Notes: a model not told the origin generated them from the letters alone. A stretch of 64,000 nucleotides of DNA from Atopostipes sp964624875 (GCA_964624875.1 CAZUZA010000001.1:1-64000), one strand, 5' to 3'. Shown: positions 1-8,978, counted from the stretch's first letter. A program made the numbers and translations.

Positions 1-14
1 AATGAAATAAACTG

Positions 15-23
15 TGCTATACT
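15..23 (+). promoter_or_regulatory. Extended -10 promoter of the glutathione peroxidase gene
   Basis: TG, one base, then TATACT at 18-23 forms an extended -10 element about 40 bases before the ATG. Any -35 would lie at or before the window edge. Seen by motif only. Confidence 0.45.
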
Positions 24-61
24 TTATTTAATAAGCAATAAAAAGGAATGAGGTTATTTAA

Positions 62-535
62 ATGACGACAATCTATGATATAAAGGTTGAAGATACAGAT
101 GGGCAAGATATATTACTAACAAAATACCAAGGCGATATTTTACTAATTGTTAATACAGCGACCAAGTGTGGACTCTCACCACAATATGAAGGTCTGCAAA
201 ACCTATATGAGAAATTTAAAGCTCAAGGATTTCAGGTATTAGATTTTCCAAGTAATCAATTTTTACAAACACCTCATTCAAATGAGGAAATCGAAGAGTT
301 TTGTCAGATGAATTACCAAACAACATTTCCACGGTTTAATAAAGTAAATGTTAACGGCGATGAAGCCGCCCCAATTTATAAATATTTGAAAGAGCAAACA
401 AGTGGTATTCTTGGTAGTGCGATAAAGTGGAATTTCACGAAGTTTTTAGTCGATCAAAATGGCAAGATCGTGAAACGTTATGCGCCTACTGTTACACCAG
501 AAGATATCGAAAAAGATATTTTAAACTTACTGTAA
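62..535 (+). CDS. Glutathione peroxidase / thioredoxin-type peroxidase
   Basis: Soluble thiol peroxidase of 157 residues, the usual length for bacterial Gpx (BsaA-like). It reduces H2O2 and organic hydroperoxides; in Firmicutes the reductant is generally thioredoxin rather than glutathione. The peroxidatic residue is Cys36 in NTATKCGLSPQY. The Gln and Trp-Asn partners of the catalytic tetrad are visible at Q66 (FPSNQF) and W123-N124 (KWNFTKF). C81 is a candidate resolving cysteine. A GAGG ribosome binding site precedes the ATG. The gene is monocistronic, with its own extended -10 promoter and a terminator hairpin shared with the convergent galM. Family assignment is firm; the in vivo reductant is inferred. 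Confidence 0.95.
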   Translation: MTTIYDIKVEDTDGQDILLTKYQGDILLIVNTATKCGLSPQYEGLQNLYEKFKAQGFQVLDFPSNQFLQTPHSNEEIEEFCQMNYQTTFPRFNKVNVNGDEAAPIYKYLKEQTSGILGSAIKWNFTKFLVDQNGKIVKRYAPTVTPEDIEKDILNLL

Positions 536-547
536 CTATAAAAAAAC

Positions 548-585
548 AAACTCCCTATTCCAAAACTGGTCTAGGGAGTATTTCT
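548..585. terminator. Bidirectional terminator between gpx and galM
   Basis: Inverted repeat ACTCCCTA (550-557) / TAGGGAGT (572-579). The T-rich tract is better on the minus strand (galM side), and a weaker ATTTCTATTT follows on the plus strand. Confidence 0.75.
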
Positions 586-587
586 AT

Positions 588-1634
588 TTACTTTACTTCA
601 AATGTAAAAGTTGTTGCTGAATGAAATATTTCTTCAGGCTCTAAGAAAATATTGCCAAAACCATCTTGGTTAACAGCATCTGGTAAGAAGCACGTTTCTA
701 ACGTCAAGCCACTATGCGTTTTAAGCGTCTCTTCCCCTTTTGTTACTGGGTCATGATCAATATTGTGCGTGTAAATGACGACTGCATCTAAATCCGTATG
801 CATTGTAAGTTGTCGTCCAGAAGACTCCTCATAAACAACAGCAGCTGAATTCTTACTCTCTTTATTTAAAACAAAAGGATGATCTAGGCCATTTCGATCA
901 GCTATTTGTTTTTCTGCACTATTTAATACAGAAGCTAGATCTGTCATTTTTCTTAAATCAAAGTCTGTTCCTGCAACATCTCGCAACTCTCCAGTCGGAA
1001 TGTTTGTATCATTTAAAACAGCAAATCGGTCACCATCTACTTGAATATAATGATTATGAATCGTTTGCTTAGCGTCACCATTTAAGTTGAAGTAGACATG
1101 GTTTGTTGGATTAAATAAAGTTCTTTTATCCGTTTTTGCTTCATATTGGATACTGAATTCATTTTGATCATTCAATGAATAAGTAACTGCTACTTCTAAG
1201 TTGCCTGGGAAACCGGCTTCTCCATCTAGACTTATTGTCGTTAAACGTATTGAAGCATCTGTTTCGTTCGCTACTGCTTGTGCTTTCCAAACCTTCGTGT
1301 CTAAACCTGTAAAACCACCATGTAAATTATTATTCTCTTCATTTTGATCCAATTGGACTTCAGTCTGATTATCGACATATTTCCCTTGGTTAATTCGTCC
1401 AGATACACGTCCAATAATAGCTCCGTGGAATGGTCTGTTCTCAACCATTTCATCTAATGTATTAAAGTTCACAGTGATATTCTCTACTTGGCCATTTTTA
1501 TCAGGCATTGAAATTTTAGTGATAATGGCACCGTAAGTAATGAAAGATACTGAAACATTCTTTGCGTTTTTTAAGGTATACTCTGTAATTTCTGTTCCTT
1601 TATATATTCCAAAACTATTTTCTGAAATTTTCAT
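588..1634 (-). CDS. galM: Aldose 1-epimerase (galactose mutarotase)
   Basis: Interconverts alpha and beta anomers of galactose/glucose in the cytoplasm, the entry step of the Leloir pathway. 348 residues, normal for GalM. Family hallmarks are the N-terminal GAIITKISMPDKNG strand pair, NNLHGG, the catalytic-His segment NPTNHVYFNLNG and the catalytic-Glu segment near the C-terminus (GLTLETCFLPDAVN). The ATG has a GGAG site 8 bases upstream. It lies downstream of ugd with a terminator between them, in a sugar-nucleotide neighbourhood (ugd, GT2, and galE at 5287), so it may feed UDP-hexose metabolism rather than lactose catabolism. No lac or gal transport genes are nearby. Confidence 0.93.
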   Translation of the reverse strand: MKISENSFGIYKGTEITEYTLKNAKNVSVSFITYGAIITKISMPDKNGQVENITVNFNTLDEMVENRPFHGAIIGRVSGRINQGKYVDNQTEVQLDQNEENNNLHGGFTGLDTKVWKAQAVANETDASIRLTTISLDGEAGFPGNLEVAVTYSLNDQNEFSIQYEAKTDKRTLFNPTNHVYFNLNGDAKQTIHNHYIQVDGDRFAVLNDTNIPTGELRDVAGTDFDLRKMTDLASVLNSAEKQIADRNGLDHPFVLNKESKNSAAVVYEESSGRQLTMHTDLDAVVIYTHNIDHDPVTKGEETLKTHSGLTLETCFLPDAVNQDGFGNIFLEPEEIFHSATTFTFEVK

Positions 1635-1661
1635 AACATCGTCTCCGTTCGTTTTATGTTT

Positions 1662-1699
1662 GATAAAAATAATGCCAACCTCAAGTACGAGATTGGCAT
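1662..1699 (-). terminator. Terminator downstream of ugd
   Basis: On the minus strand, ATGCCAATCTC pairs with GAGGTTGGCAT (1699-1672), followed by TATTTTTATC. Confidence 0.75.
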
Positions 1700-1711
1700 A
1701 TACGTTACAAA

Positions 1712-2884
1712 TTAATTTTCTTGGTATAAGTCTCTTGTGTATACTTTATCAAAAACATCCGCTAAATCCTCATTACGACGATTTGCAACGATGATGTCAC
1801 ACATCTCTTTAAATTCATCTAAGTCTTTTACAACTTTTGAATTGTAGAATGTATCTTCTTCAAGAACAGGTTCATAAACAACGACTTCAATTCCTTTAGC
1901 TTTGATTCGTTTCATAATTCCTTGAATAGATGATTGACGGAAGTTATCCGAACCTTCTTTCATAACTAAACGATAGACACCAACTACTTTTGGTTTATCA
2001 CGAATAATTTGTTCTGCAACGAAATCTTTACGAGTAGCATTTGATTCAACAACCGCACGGATTAAGTTATTCGGAACATTTTCGTAGTTTGCTAGAAGTT
2101 GTTTTGTATCTTTTGGTAAGCAGTAACCACCATAACCAAATGAAGGGTTATTATAATGCGAACCAATACGTGGGTCTAAACCAACACCTTCAATAATTGA
2201 CTTTGTATCTAAGTCTCTTACTTCTGCATAAGTGTCTAATTCATTAAAGAAAGAAACACGTAAGGCTAAGTATGTATTTGCAAATAATTTAACAGCTTCT
2301 GCTTCGGTCGATTCCATAAATAATACAGATACATCTTCAGCTTCAGCACCTTCTACTAATAAACTAGCAAATTTTTCAGCTGCTTCTGATTTTTCTCCAA
2401 GAATAATGCGACTTGGATATAAGTTATCATAAAGAGCTCTTCCTTCACGTAAGAACTCTGGAGAGAAAATAATTTGATCCGTATTGAATTTGTTTCGGAT
2501 TTCTTCTGTATAACCTACTGGAACAGTTGATTTAATAATCATTGTTGCTTGAGGTGCATATTCTAAAACATCCGCAATAACACTTTCTAGTGCTGCAGTG
2601 TCGAAAAAGTTTGTTTTTTCATCATAGTTTGTAGGTGCTGCAATAACAACAAATTCAGGGTTATGTCCATAACCTACTGCTTTATCCGTTGTTGCAAGTA
2701 GATTTAATTCTTTTGTTTCAAAAAAATCCTCTACCTCATCATCTTGAATCGGTGCAATTCTTTTATTAATTAAGTCTACTCGATCTTCCATAATTTCTAG
2801 TGCACGTACGTTATTGTTTTGCGAAAGTAAGACTGCGTTAGCTAAACCAACGTAACCCATACCAACTACTGTAATGTTTGACAT
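1712..2884 (-). CDS. ugd: UDP-glucose 6-dehydrogenase family (nucleotide-sugar dehydrogenase)
   Basis: NAD-dependent four-electron oxidation of UDP-glucose (or a related UDP-hexose) to the uronic acid, supplying UDP-GlcA for envelope or capsule polymers. 390 residues, normal. Rossmann motif VVGMGYVGLANA at residues 6-17, STVPVGYT near 119-126, and the catalytic cysteine C255 in GYGGYCLPKDT. The upstream sequence AGGGAAG sets the ATG start. It follows the LCP ligase and the GT2 gene on the same strand, which supports a cell-wall polysaccharide role. UDP-ManNAc or UDP-GlcNAc dehydrogenase activity cannot be excluded from sequence alone. Confidence 0.92.
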   Translation of the reverse strand: MSNITVVGMGYVGLANAVLLSQNNNVRALEIMEDRVDLINKRIAPIQDDEVEDFFETKELNLLATTDKAVGYGHNPEFVVIAAPTNYDEKTNFFDTAALESVIADVLEYAPQATMIIKSTVPVGYTEEIRNKFNTDQIIFSPEFLREGRALYDNLYPSRIILGEKSEAAEKFASLLVEGAEAEDVSVLFMESTEAEAVKLFANTYLALRVSFFNELDTYAEVRDLDTKSIIEGVGLDPRIGSHYNNPSFGYGGYCLPKDTKQLLANYENVPNNLIRAVVESNATRKDFVAEQIIRDKPKVVGVYRLVMKEGSDNFRQSSIQGIMKRIKAKGIEVVVYEPVLEEDTFYNSKVVKDLDEFKEMCDIIVANRRNEDLADVFDKVYTRDLYQEN

Positions 2885-2916
2885 TTTATACTTCCCTTCT
2901 TCTTTATAACAATTTA

Positions 2917-3891
2917 TTATTGATTAATTTCTAATTCACCTTTTAAGAATTCACTCACTCGATTAATTTCTTCTTCAGGAATGATCTCGTAGTAAATACC
3001 GCCCATCATCGTACCATTTCCACTCATTTGCGATTCTTCGATGTTACCTAGTGCAGAGCGGTAATTTAAGAAAATACTTAACATTTCATCAAAAGTTAGG
3101 TTTGTTGAGACATTATCTTCCATTGTCTGAAGAACCGACTGATAATTACGAATCGTATCAAAAGAAGCTATACGATTAACTGTCGCAAGAACCACTTCGC
3201 GTTGGCGTCCTTGACGTGCATAATCGCCATCAATATTTCTCATTCGAGAATAAGCCAGAGCCATTTGTCCATCCATGTGCACGGTTTGCCCATTCACAAA
3301 TGAATAGCCACTTTGACTGAATGTATTTGTAGGTGTCACTGTTATACCGTCAACTGCATCGACAATTTGTTGGATACCCTTCATATTAACTGAGACATAA
3401 TAGTCAATTGGGATATCTAATAAGTTTTGCACACTATTTATAGACATCGCAGGCCCACCAAAAGCATAAGCGTGGTTTATTTTATCTAAAACACCACGAC
3501 CGACTATTTCTGTGTACGTATCTCTTGGGATACTTACAAGGGATGTTTTATCCGTGTTCGGATTAACTGTCATGACCATCATTGTATCTGAGCGACCTTG
3601 CTCCACTCGTTGGAAATCACCTGTATCTATTCCCATTAATAATATAGAGAATGGCGATTTCTTACCTAAGTCGACATCTTTGTCTTCACGACTACTATGA
3701 ACAACTGTATCCTTCTTAATATCTTCATGAATTGTATCTGTTGTTCCTCGTATTTCTAAGTAAAAGAAAAGGATTATGCCGCCTAACACCATTAGGAATA
3801 AAAGCAAGATCCACCAACAGCCACGTCCACGTTTTTTACTTTTCTTGTTTTTTCTGTTTCTTCTTGATAATTCATTTGTATTATTTTCCAT
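2917..3891 (-). CDS. LytR-CpsA-Psr (LCP) family cell-wall polymer ligase
   Basis: LCP phosphotransferases attach lipid-linked teichoic acids or capsular polysaccharide to peptidoglycan at the outer membrane face. The protein has a short, strongly basic cytoplasmic N-terminus (RRNRKNKKSKKRGRG), one membrane segment near residues 25-45 and an extracellular LCP domain. LCP hallmarks are SILLMGIDTG, SDTMMVMTVNP, SLVSIPRDTY, DKINHAYAFGG and the Arg-rich MALAYSRMRNIDGDYARQGRQ. I place the start at the internal ATG at 3891; a GTG 12 bases upstream would add four residues and has no better ribosome site. It has its own promoter (TTGATA, 18 bp, TATACT). Together with the upstream GT2 and downstream ugd it forms an envelope cluster. 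Confidence 0.92.
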   Translation of the reverse strand: MENNTNELSRRNRKNKKSKKRGRGCWWILLLFLMVLGGIILFFYLEIRGTTDTIHEDIKKDTVVHSSREDKDVDLGKKSPFSILLMGIDTGDFQRVEQGRSDTMMVMTVNPNTDKTSLVSIPRDTYTEIVGRGVLDKINHAYAFGGPAMSINSVQNLLDIPIDYYVSVNMKGIQQIVDAVDGITVTPTNTFSQSGYSFVNGQTVHMDGQMALAYSRMRNIDGDYARQGRQREVVLATVNRIASFDTIRNYQSVLQTMEDNVSTNLTFDEMLSIFLNYRSALGNIEESQMSGNGTMMGGIYYEIIPEEEINRVSEFLKGELEINQ

Positions 3892-3941
3892 AAGATAACC
3901 CACTTCACTGAGTAGTATTTTTTAGTTCTATTACTTTTTAA

Positions 3942-3971
3942 AGTATAACTTATTGTGTTACATTGTATCAA
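3942..3971 (-). promoter_or_regulatory. Sigma-A type promoter of the LCP gene
   Basis: Minus strand TTGATA (3971-3966), 18-base spacer, TATACT (3947-3942), about 50 bases before the LCP start. Confidence 0.6.
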
Positions 3972-3997
3972 ATTTTGTTACATAAGTGAAATCAAAA

Positions 3998-4023
3998 TCA
4001 AGTGTTTAGTCATTAAAAACACT
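3998..4023 (-). terminator. Probable terminator of the GT2 gene
   Basis: AGTGTTT/AAACACT arms (4023-4017 and 4007-4001 on the minus strand) overlap the GT2 stop codon and are followed by a weak T tract (TGATTTTG). Confidence 0.4.
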
Positions 4024-5089
4024 AAAAGTTATATCGCTTTAATGTTTTCCTAAAAATATTAGCTATCGTTAACCTCTTAGATTTAAACGTCATTTTACGG
4101 TGGATGATATCTAATATTCGTTTGCTATTTCCTCTTCGTACAGCATAGAATATCGCTCGTTTAATCGGATTTTTATCTTGGATGTTTTCCATATGCTCAA
4201 GTATCTCTTTTAGTTTAGGCTCTTCTAAAAGCAATTGAATTTTTTCTTGCTGCTCTTTTTTTGTATTCAGACTATTGGGAGCACATATATTCAACATTTC
4301 ACAATAGTAAGCATTAAAATAACTTTCACGAATTAAATCAATATATTCCTCTTCTTGCTTCCATAAATAGAAGACCTCTTCTAAATATTCAGCTTGTTTT
4401 AATTTTCTCTTAAGCAAGTTCTCTTCGTGAAATTTCGGTTCTATCTTGGGCAAACTATGACGTCGTATATACGGATGACGATTAAATGCTACTTGTCCTA
4501 AATGTTTAAAAACATCCATGTTAAAGAACGTACCATTTTCTTGTGGAAATGGCTCGAATTTTATGCGATGTTTCATTAGAAATGATCGACGATATAATTT
4601 GTTGAAAGTAACAAAAGGAAAGTAAAGATGAAAGTTTCTAAAGTGTTGTCTAAATTGTTCTTTGTCTATCGTGTGCGGCAGACTTGGAAGATGTTTTTCT
4701 AATCCACTATCGATAGTTTTATTAACCGTACTAAATCCAAAAACAACTAAATCAGCCTTCTTTTCAATGGCTAAACGTACATTATCTAGTAAAAAATTAT
4801 TTTGATAATAATCTTTTGGATCTGCAAAATAAACGAATCTACCAGTTGCATATTGCAAACCAGTGTTTTTTGCCCTACCCACACTAGTGTGTTTTTGATG
4901 GATCACTTCGATTAATAAAGGTTCTTTCTTTGCATACTCATCACAAATACTTGCTGATCCATCTGTTGAACCATCGTTAATCAAAATTAATTCAAACCCA
5001 TAAATCGACTGATTTAAAATAGAATCTATTGCTCGTTTTAATGTTTTTTCGTTATTATAAATAGGCATAATGATAGAAACGCTATACAT
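4022..5089 (-). CDS. Glycosyltransferase family 2
   Basis: Cytoplasmic inverting GT-A transferase of about 355 residues, probably adding sugar or polyol-phosphate units to an envelope polymer. N-terminal SIIMPIYNNEKTLKRAIDSIL and LILINDGSTDGSASICDEY are the classic GT2 nucleotide-binding segments. FADPKDYY supplies the DxD-like metal motif near residue 92. The FNKLYRRSF segment occurs in CpsI/TagF-neighbour GT2 proteins. The start is the ATG at 5089 after AAAGGTGG; an upstream TTG would add two residues. First gene of the envelope set (GT2, LCP, ugd, galM), with an extended -10 promoter. The acceptor and donor cannot be told from sequence. Confidence 0.88.
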   Translation of the reverse strand: MYSVSIIMPIYNNEKTLKRAIDSILNQSIYGFELILINDGSTDGSASICDEYAKKEPLLIEVIHQKHTSVGRAKNTGLQYATGRFVYFADPKDYYQNNFLLDNVRLAIEKKADLVVFGFSTVNKTIDSGLEKHLPSLPHTIDKEQFRQHFRNFHLYFPFVTFNKLYRRSFLMKHRIKFEPFPQENGTFFNMDVFKHLGQVAFNRHPYIRRHSLPKIEPKFHEENLLKRKLKQAEYLEEVFYLWKQEEEYIDLIRESYFNAYYCEMLNICAPNSLNTKKEQQEKIQLLLEEPKLKEILEHMENIQDKNPIKRAIFYAVRRGNSKRILDIIHRKMTFKSKRLTIANIFRKTLKRYNF

Positions 5090-5126
5090 CGACAACCACC
5101 TTTATTCTGTTTTATTTCTAACGATA

Positions 5127-5135
5127 AGTATAGCA
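5127..5135 (-). promoter_or_regulatory. Extended -10 promoter upstream of GT2
   Basis: Minus strand TGC then TATACT, about 40 bases upstream of the GT2 ATG; no good -35 at standard spacing. Confidence 0.4.
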
Positions 5136-5286
5136 GAAAAGCGTGAACAAAGAGTGAATTCCTCATATCTTATTAATGATTTAATATTTGAAATATACTT
5201 GTCTTATTTGCTAAAAATGATAAAAAAATAGTCCATTTATCTTATCTATGTTAAAATAAATACAAATGAATATAAGGAGTGTTTAC

Positions 5287-6300
5287 ATGGCAATTCTTGT
5301 TACAGGTGGGGCTGGCTACATCGGCTCGCATACAGTAGTGGATTTACTTGAAAATGATTACGAAGTGGTAATTGTGGATGACTTTTCAAACGCACACCCT
5401 ACTGTATTGGATCGTATTAAGGAATTAAGCGGAAAAGACTTTTCTTTTTACGAATTAAATTTACTAGATAAAGATGCATTAACAAAGGTTTTTAAAGAAA
5501 ATGATATTGATGCAGTTATTCACTTTGCTGGTTTCAAAGCCGTGGGTGAATCGGTTGCTGAACCATTAATGTACTACCATAACAATATTACAGGTACGCT
5601 AATCTTACTTGAAGTTATGGAAAACTTTGGCGTTAAAAAGATTGTATTCAGTTCAAGTGCAACTGTATATGGTATGGATAACGAAGCACCATTTGCTGAA
5701 GATTTAGCAACATCTGCTACAAATCCATATGGTCAAACAAAAGTCTTTATTGAACACATTATCAACGATCTAGCTGCATCTGATGACGAATGGAGTGGTG
5801 TTTTACTACGTTACTTCAACCCAATCGGTGCACATGAATCAGGCCGTATCGGAGAAGACCCGAATGATGTTCCAAATAACTTAATGCCATATATTACTCA
5901 AGTAGCCGTTGGAAAACGCGATAAGTTATCCATTTTTGGAAATGATTATGACACACACGATGGAACAGGCGTACGTGATTATATTCATGTATTGGACTTA
6001 TCATTAGGACACTTAAGTGCATTAGAATATGCTTTAAACAATACAGGTGTTGAAGCTGTTAACTTAGGTACTGGGGAAGGCTATTCTGTACTTGATGTAG
6101 TGACGACTTTTGAAAAAGCAAACGAAGTTGAAATTCCTTATACAATTGTTGAAAGACGTCCTGGTGATATCGCAGTTGGTTATGCTGATCCAACAAAGGC
6201 AAAAGAATTATTAGGTTGGGAATCAAAATATTCACTTGAAGATATGGTTCGCACTTCATGGAATTGGCAAAAAAACAATCCAAATGGTTATGCTGAATAA
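5287..6300 (+). CDS. galE: UDP-glucose 4-epimerase
   Basis: Cytoplasmic NAD-dependent SDR enzyme that interconverts UDP-glucose and UDP-galactose. About 337 residues. GGAGYIGSH binds NAD at the N-terminus, and the catalytic SxxxYxxxK segment is seen as FSSSATVYG followed by NPYGQTK. The start is the ATG at 5287, with AAGGAG spaced correctly; an upstream in-frame ATG at 5266 lacks a site. It is divergent from the GT2-LCP-ugd-galM series and probably provides UDP-Gal for the same envelope glycans. Terminated by a strong bidirectional hairpin shared with map. Confidence 0.96.
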   Translation: MAILVTGGAGYIGSHTVVDLLENDYEVVIVDDFSNAHPTVLDRIKELSGKDFSFYELNLLDKDALTKVFKENDIDAVIHFAGFKAVGESVAEPLMYYHNNITGTLILLEVMENFGVKKIVFSSSATVYGMDNEAPFAEDLATSATNPYGQTKVFIEHIINDLAASDDEWSGVLLRYFNPIGAHESGRIGEDPNDVPNNLMPYITQVAVGKRDKLSIFGNDYDTHDGTGVRDYIHVLDLSLGHLSALEYALNNTGVEAVNLGTGEGYSVLDVVTTFEKANEVEIPYTIVERRPGDIAVGYADPTKAKELLGWESKYSLEDMVRTSWNWQKNNPNGYAE

Positions 6301-6310
6301 TTTAATCATT

Positions 6311-6357
6311 AAAAAAACCATCTAGACATTGTTAAAATGTTTAGATGGTTCCTTTTT
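6311..6357. terminator. Bidirectional terminator between galE and map
   Basis: AACCATCTA (6316-6324) pairs with TAGATGGTT (6342-6350), extended by inner ACATT/AATGT. A T tract follows on plus and an A tract (T on minus) precedes. The map stop codon lies inside the T tract. Confidence 0.85.
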
Positions 6358-7111
6358 ATTGTCCGGATTGTTTCGTTAAAATTTCTGGACCATTTTTCGT
6401 AATTGCAATTGTATGTTCATATTGGCAGCTTAAGCCACCGTCTTGTGTGCGTGCTGTCCAGCCATTGTCATCCATTTTAGATTTCCAAGTTCCTGTGTTA
6501 ATCATTGGTTCAATCGTAATTGTCATACCTTCTTTTAGACGAGCACCTTTACCTGCTAAACCATAATGAGGAACGCTTGGCTCTTCGTGCATCGTAGGTC
6601 CGATTCCGTGACCAACAAATTCTCTAACCACTGAATAACCTTTTGGCTCTACAAATTGCTGAATCGCAGCACCGATGTCACCAATACGGTTACCAACTTG
6701 AGCTGCTTCAATTCCACGGTATAATGCTTCGCGTGTTACTTCCATTAAATCTAGAACCAATTCTGATCCTTCTCCGACTACATATGCCCAACAAGAATCT
6801 GAAAACGAACCATTTAAGTCAATAACGGTATCAACTTTAACTAAATCGCCATTTTTAAATGGAATATCTGTTGGGAAACCGTGACATATTTCATCGTTTA
6901 CACTAATACAAGTTGCATATTCATAACCCTGATAACCAATTTGAGCTGCGATTGCACCATTATCAACAATAATTTTCTCAACAAATTTATCAACATCATG
7001 TCCAGTAATACCAGGTTTAATAAAATCTCTTAATTGTTCATGAATCGATGCCAGTAAGCTACCTGTTTCTTTCATTGCGTCAATTTCTCTTCTTGATTTT
7101 CTTGTAATCAA
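6356..7111 (-). CDS. map: Methionine aminopeptidase, type I
   Basis: Removes the initiator Met from nascent proteins. 251 residues. Metal-ligand regions of the pita-bread fold are visible: VKVDTVIDLNGSFSDSCW (two Asp), GHGIGPTMHEEPSVPHYG (His), MTITIEPM (Glu) and QYEHTIAIT (Glu). The start appears to be TTG at 7111, with AAAGGAGA about 10 bases upstream giving MITRKSRREI, the usual N-terminus of this family. The gene stands alone; its promoter region runs into the assembly gap at 7131. Confidence 0.96.
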   Translation of the reverse strand: MITRKSRREIDAMKETGSLLASIHEQLRDFIKPGITGHDVDKFVEKIIVDNGAIAAQIGYQGYEYATCISVNDEICHGFPTDIPFKNGDLVKVDTVIDLNGSFSDSCWAYVVGEGSELVLDLMEVTREALYRGIEAAQVGNRIGDIGAAIQQFVEPKGYSVVREFVGHGIGPTMHEEPSVPHYGLAGKGARLKEGMTITIEPMINTGTWKSKMDDNGWTARTQDGGLSCQYEHTIAITKNGPEILTKQSGQ

Positions 7112-7130
7112 TTTACCTTGTCTCCTTTAA

Positions 7131-7230
7131 NNNNNNNNNNNNNNNNNNNNNNNNNNNNNNNNNNNNNNNNNNNNNNNNNNNNNNNNNNNNNNNNNNNNNN
7201 NNNNNNNNNNNNNNNNNNNNNNNNNNNNNN
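7131..7230. other. Assembly gap (100 N)
   Basis: Exactly 100 N, a scaffolding placeholder of unknown true size. Its flanks share no overlap. It hides the start of the M29 aminopeptidase and the divergent promoters of map and that gene. Confidence 0.98.
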
Positions 7231-8418
7231 GTTGCAACAGGTGTGAACGTTCAAAAAGGACACTCGGTTGTATTATCAATCGATGTTGATCAAGCACCAC
7301 TTGCGCGCTTAATTACAGAAGCAGCATACGAACGTGGCGCAAAACAAGTTATTGTAAAATGGGCTGATGACGAGTTATCTCGTTTACACTACTCAAATCA
7401 AGATATTGAAACATTAACAAAAGTTCCAGAATATAAAATTGCTGAAATGAACTATTTGATTGAAGAAGGTGCTAGCCGTATTAGTGTTCGTTCTTCAAAT
7501 CCAGATGCCTTTGCAAATATTGATCCTGAGAAAATGGCAGAATCACGCAAAGCGAACAGTATCGCAATGCGTCCGATGATGGAAGTTACTCAAGCAAATA
7601 AAGTAAGCTGGTTAGTTGCTTCTGCTGCAGGTGCAGAATGGGCAGACAAAGTATTCCCTGATTTAGAAACATCTGAAGAAAAAGTAGATGCTTTATGGGA
7701 TGCTATTTTTAGTTCTGTACACCTATATGAAGAAGATCCAATTGCATACTGGGAAGGTAAAGTAGATGTTTTACAAACGAAAGCAGACGAATTAAATAAA
7801 GAAGCTTTCACTGCTCTACACTTCACTGCTCCAGGAACTGACTTAGTACTTGGTTTACCAAAAGGTCACAGATTCGAAGGTGCTGGTTCTAAAAATGCTC
7901 GTGGCGAAGTCTTTGTTGCAAATATGCCAACTGAAGAAGTTTTCTCTGCTCCAGATGCTAACCGTGTAGATGGTGTCGTTGTTTCGACAAAACCATTAAG
8001 CTACTCAGGTTCAATCATCGAAGGTATGGAATTTACGTTTGAAAATGGTAAAGTAACAAAAGCAACAGCTGAAAAAGGCGAAGAGTTATTACAAACACTA
8101 ATCAAACAAGATGAAGGTGCTTCACGTTTAGGTGAAGTCGCATTAGTTCCTGATGAGTCACCAATTTCTCAATCAGGTTTAACATTCTTCAACACGCTGT
8201 TTGATGAAAATGCTTCAAACCACTTAGCTTTAGGTTCTGCATATGCATTCAGTTTAGAAGGTGGAACAGAAATGACTCGCGAAGAGTTAAATGCTGCTGG
8301 TCTAAACGAATCAAATACGCACGTTGACTTTATGATTGGTTCTGATCAAATGGATATCGATGGAATTAAAGAAGACGGATCTCGTGTGCCAATTTTCCGC
8401 AATGGTACTTGGGCTTAA
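7231..8418 (+). CDS. Aminopeptidase, M29 family (PepS/AmpS), 5' end in gap
   Basis: Cytoplasmic metallo-aminopeptidase that trims N-terminal residues from peptides. The open frame continues to the left edge of the resolved sequence (VATGVNVQKGHSVVLSIDV), so the first roughly 15-20 codons lie in the gap; 395 codons are visible of a family length near 410. M29 features present include EGMEFTFENGKV, GEVALVPDESPI, NTLFDENASNHLALGSAY and the C-terminal HVDFMIGSDQMDIDG. A strong terminator follows at 8431. Consistent with a peptide-using lactic-type lifestyle (PepA at 56303, pepV remnant at 14101). Confidence 0.93.
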   Translation, partial: VATGVNVQKGHSVVLSIDVDQAPLARLITEAAYERGAKQVIVKWADDELSRLHYSNQDIETLTKVPEYKIAEMNYLIEEGASRISVRSSNPDAFANIDPEKMAESRKANSIAMRPMMEVTQANKVSWLVASAAGAEWADKVFPDLETSEEKVDALWDAIFSSVHLYEEDPIAYWEGKVDVLQTKADELNKEAFTALHFTAPGTDLVLGLPKGHRFEGAGSKNARGEVFVANMPTEEVFSAPDANRVDGVVVSTKPLSYSGSIIEGMEFTFENGKVTKATAEKGEELLQTLIKQDEGASRLGEVALVPDESPISQSGLTFFNTLFDENASNHLALGSAYAFSLEGGTEMTREELNAAGLNESNTHVDFMIGSDQMDIDGIKEDGSRVPIFRNGTWA

Positions 8419-8430
8419 TTTAAACAGTTA

Positions 8431-8470
8431 AAATACGTCTCACCTATATATGTAGGGAGACGTATTTTTT
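8431..8470 (+). terminator. Terminator of the M29 aminopeptidase gene
   Basis: AAATACGTCTC (8431-8441) / GAGACGTATTT (8457-8467), then a T run. Confidence 0.9.
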
Positions 8471-8521
8471 TACTATCTATTTTGTACTTTATTCGCTTTA
8501 CCTTCTACTACTTCATTTATA

Positions 8522-8754
8522 TTAACAATCAACATCTTCACCAGCTCGCCACAAATCAATCGCCTTTTGGATAAAGGCTTCTAATTGTGTTTCTTCTAAA
8601 TCAATTGTTTTACGAACGCGTATACATCCCTTCCCTAAGTTAAACACACCTAACATTTCACCAAGTGGATCGATCTTTTCAATATCTCCTACATAAAGAC
8701 TGACGTAGTGTTTTTGTGCATTCAGTGCAAATACAAAATTTTCCATCGCTTCTA
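8522..8754 (-). CDS. DUF1801-like protein, N-terminus in gap
   Basis: Small cytoplasmic protein of unknown biochemical role. The visible part ends in GKGCIRVRKTIDLEETQLEAFIQKAI, and AQKHYVSLYVGD earlier matches the DUF1801 (YdhG-like) core. The frame stays open through the internal ATG at 8746 (codons for Glu-Ala precede it) into the gap, so the annotated piece is the C-terminal two thirds of a protein normally near 110-125 residues. No function should be assigned beyond the domain. Confidence 0.6.
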
Positions 8755-8854
8755 NNNNNNNNNNNNNNNNNNNNNNNNNNNNNNNNNNNNNNNNNNNNNN
8801 NNNNNNNNNNNNNNNNNNNNNNNNNNNNNNNNNNNNNNNNNNNNNNNNNNNNNN
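8755..8854. other. Assembly gap (100 N)
   Basis: Placeholder gap without flank overlap. It hides the DUF1801 start and probably the -35 region of the tyrosine-type transporter operon. Confidence 0.98.
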
Positions 8855-8906
8855 TTAATATATTGTATATTCTAAGGTCATCAATTTTAGAAGAGAGATG
8901 AAAGAC

Positions 8907-8978
8907 ATGTTGACAAACAAATTAAATAATATTCTTTCAAACAAATATTACTTTAGCTACTATAGATACTGTTTGTAG
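8907..8978 (+). CDS. Tyr-rich leader peptide of the ABC transporter operon
   Basis: Short ORF of 23 codons (ATG 8907, TAG 8976) preceded by a GAGAG ribosome site 9-10 bases upstream. Its C-terminal half reads NKYYFSYYRYCL: five Tyr codons (8946, 8949, 8958, 8961, 8967) and one Phe codon in the last ten. The end of the ORF overlaps the 5' arm (8971-8977) of the first of a chain of competing hairpins leading to a terminator. This is the layout of a ribosome-mediated attenuation leader sensing charged tRNA-Tyr. A paralogous leader with Phe in place of Tyr lies at 12093. Too short for automatic gene calling. Function is inferred from architecture, not shown. Confidence 0.75.
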   Translation: MLTNKLNNILSNKYYFSYYRYCL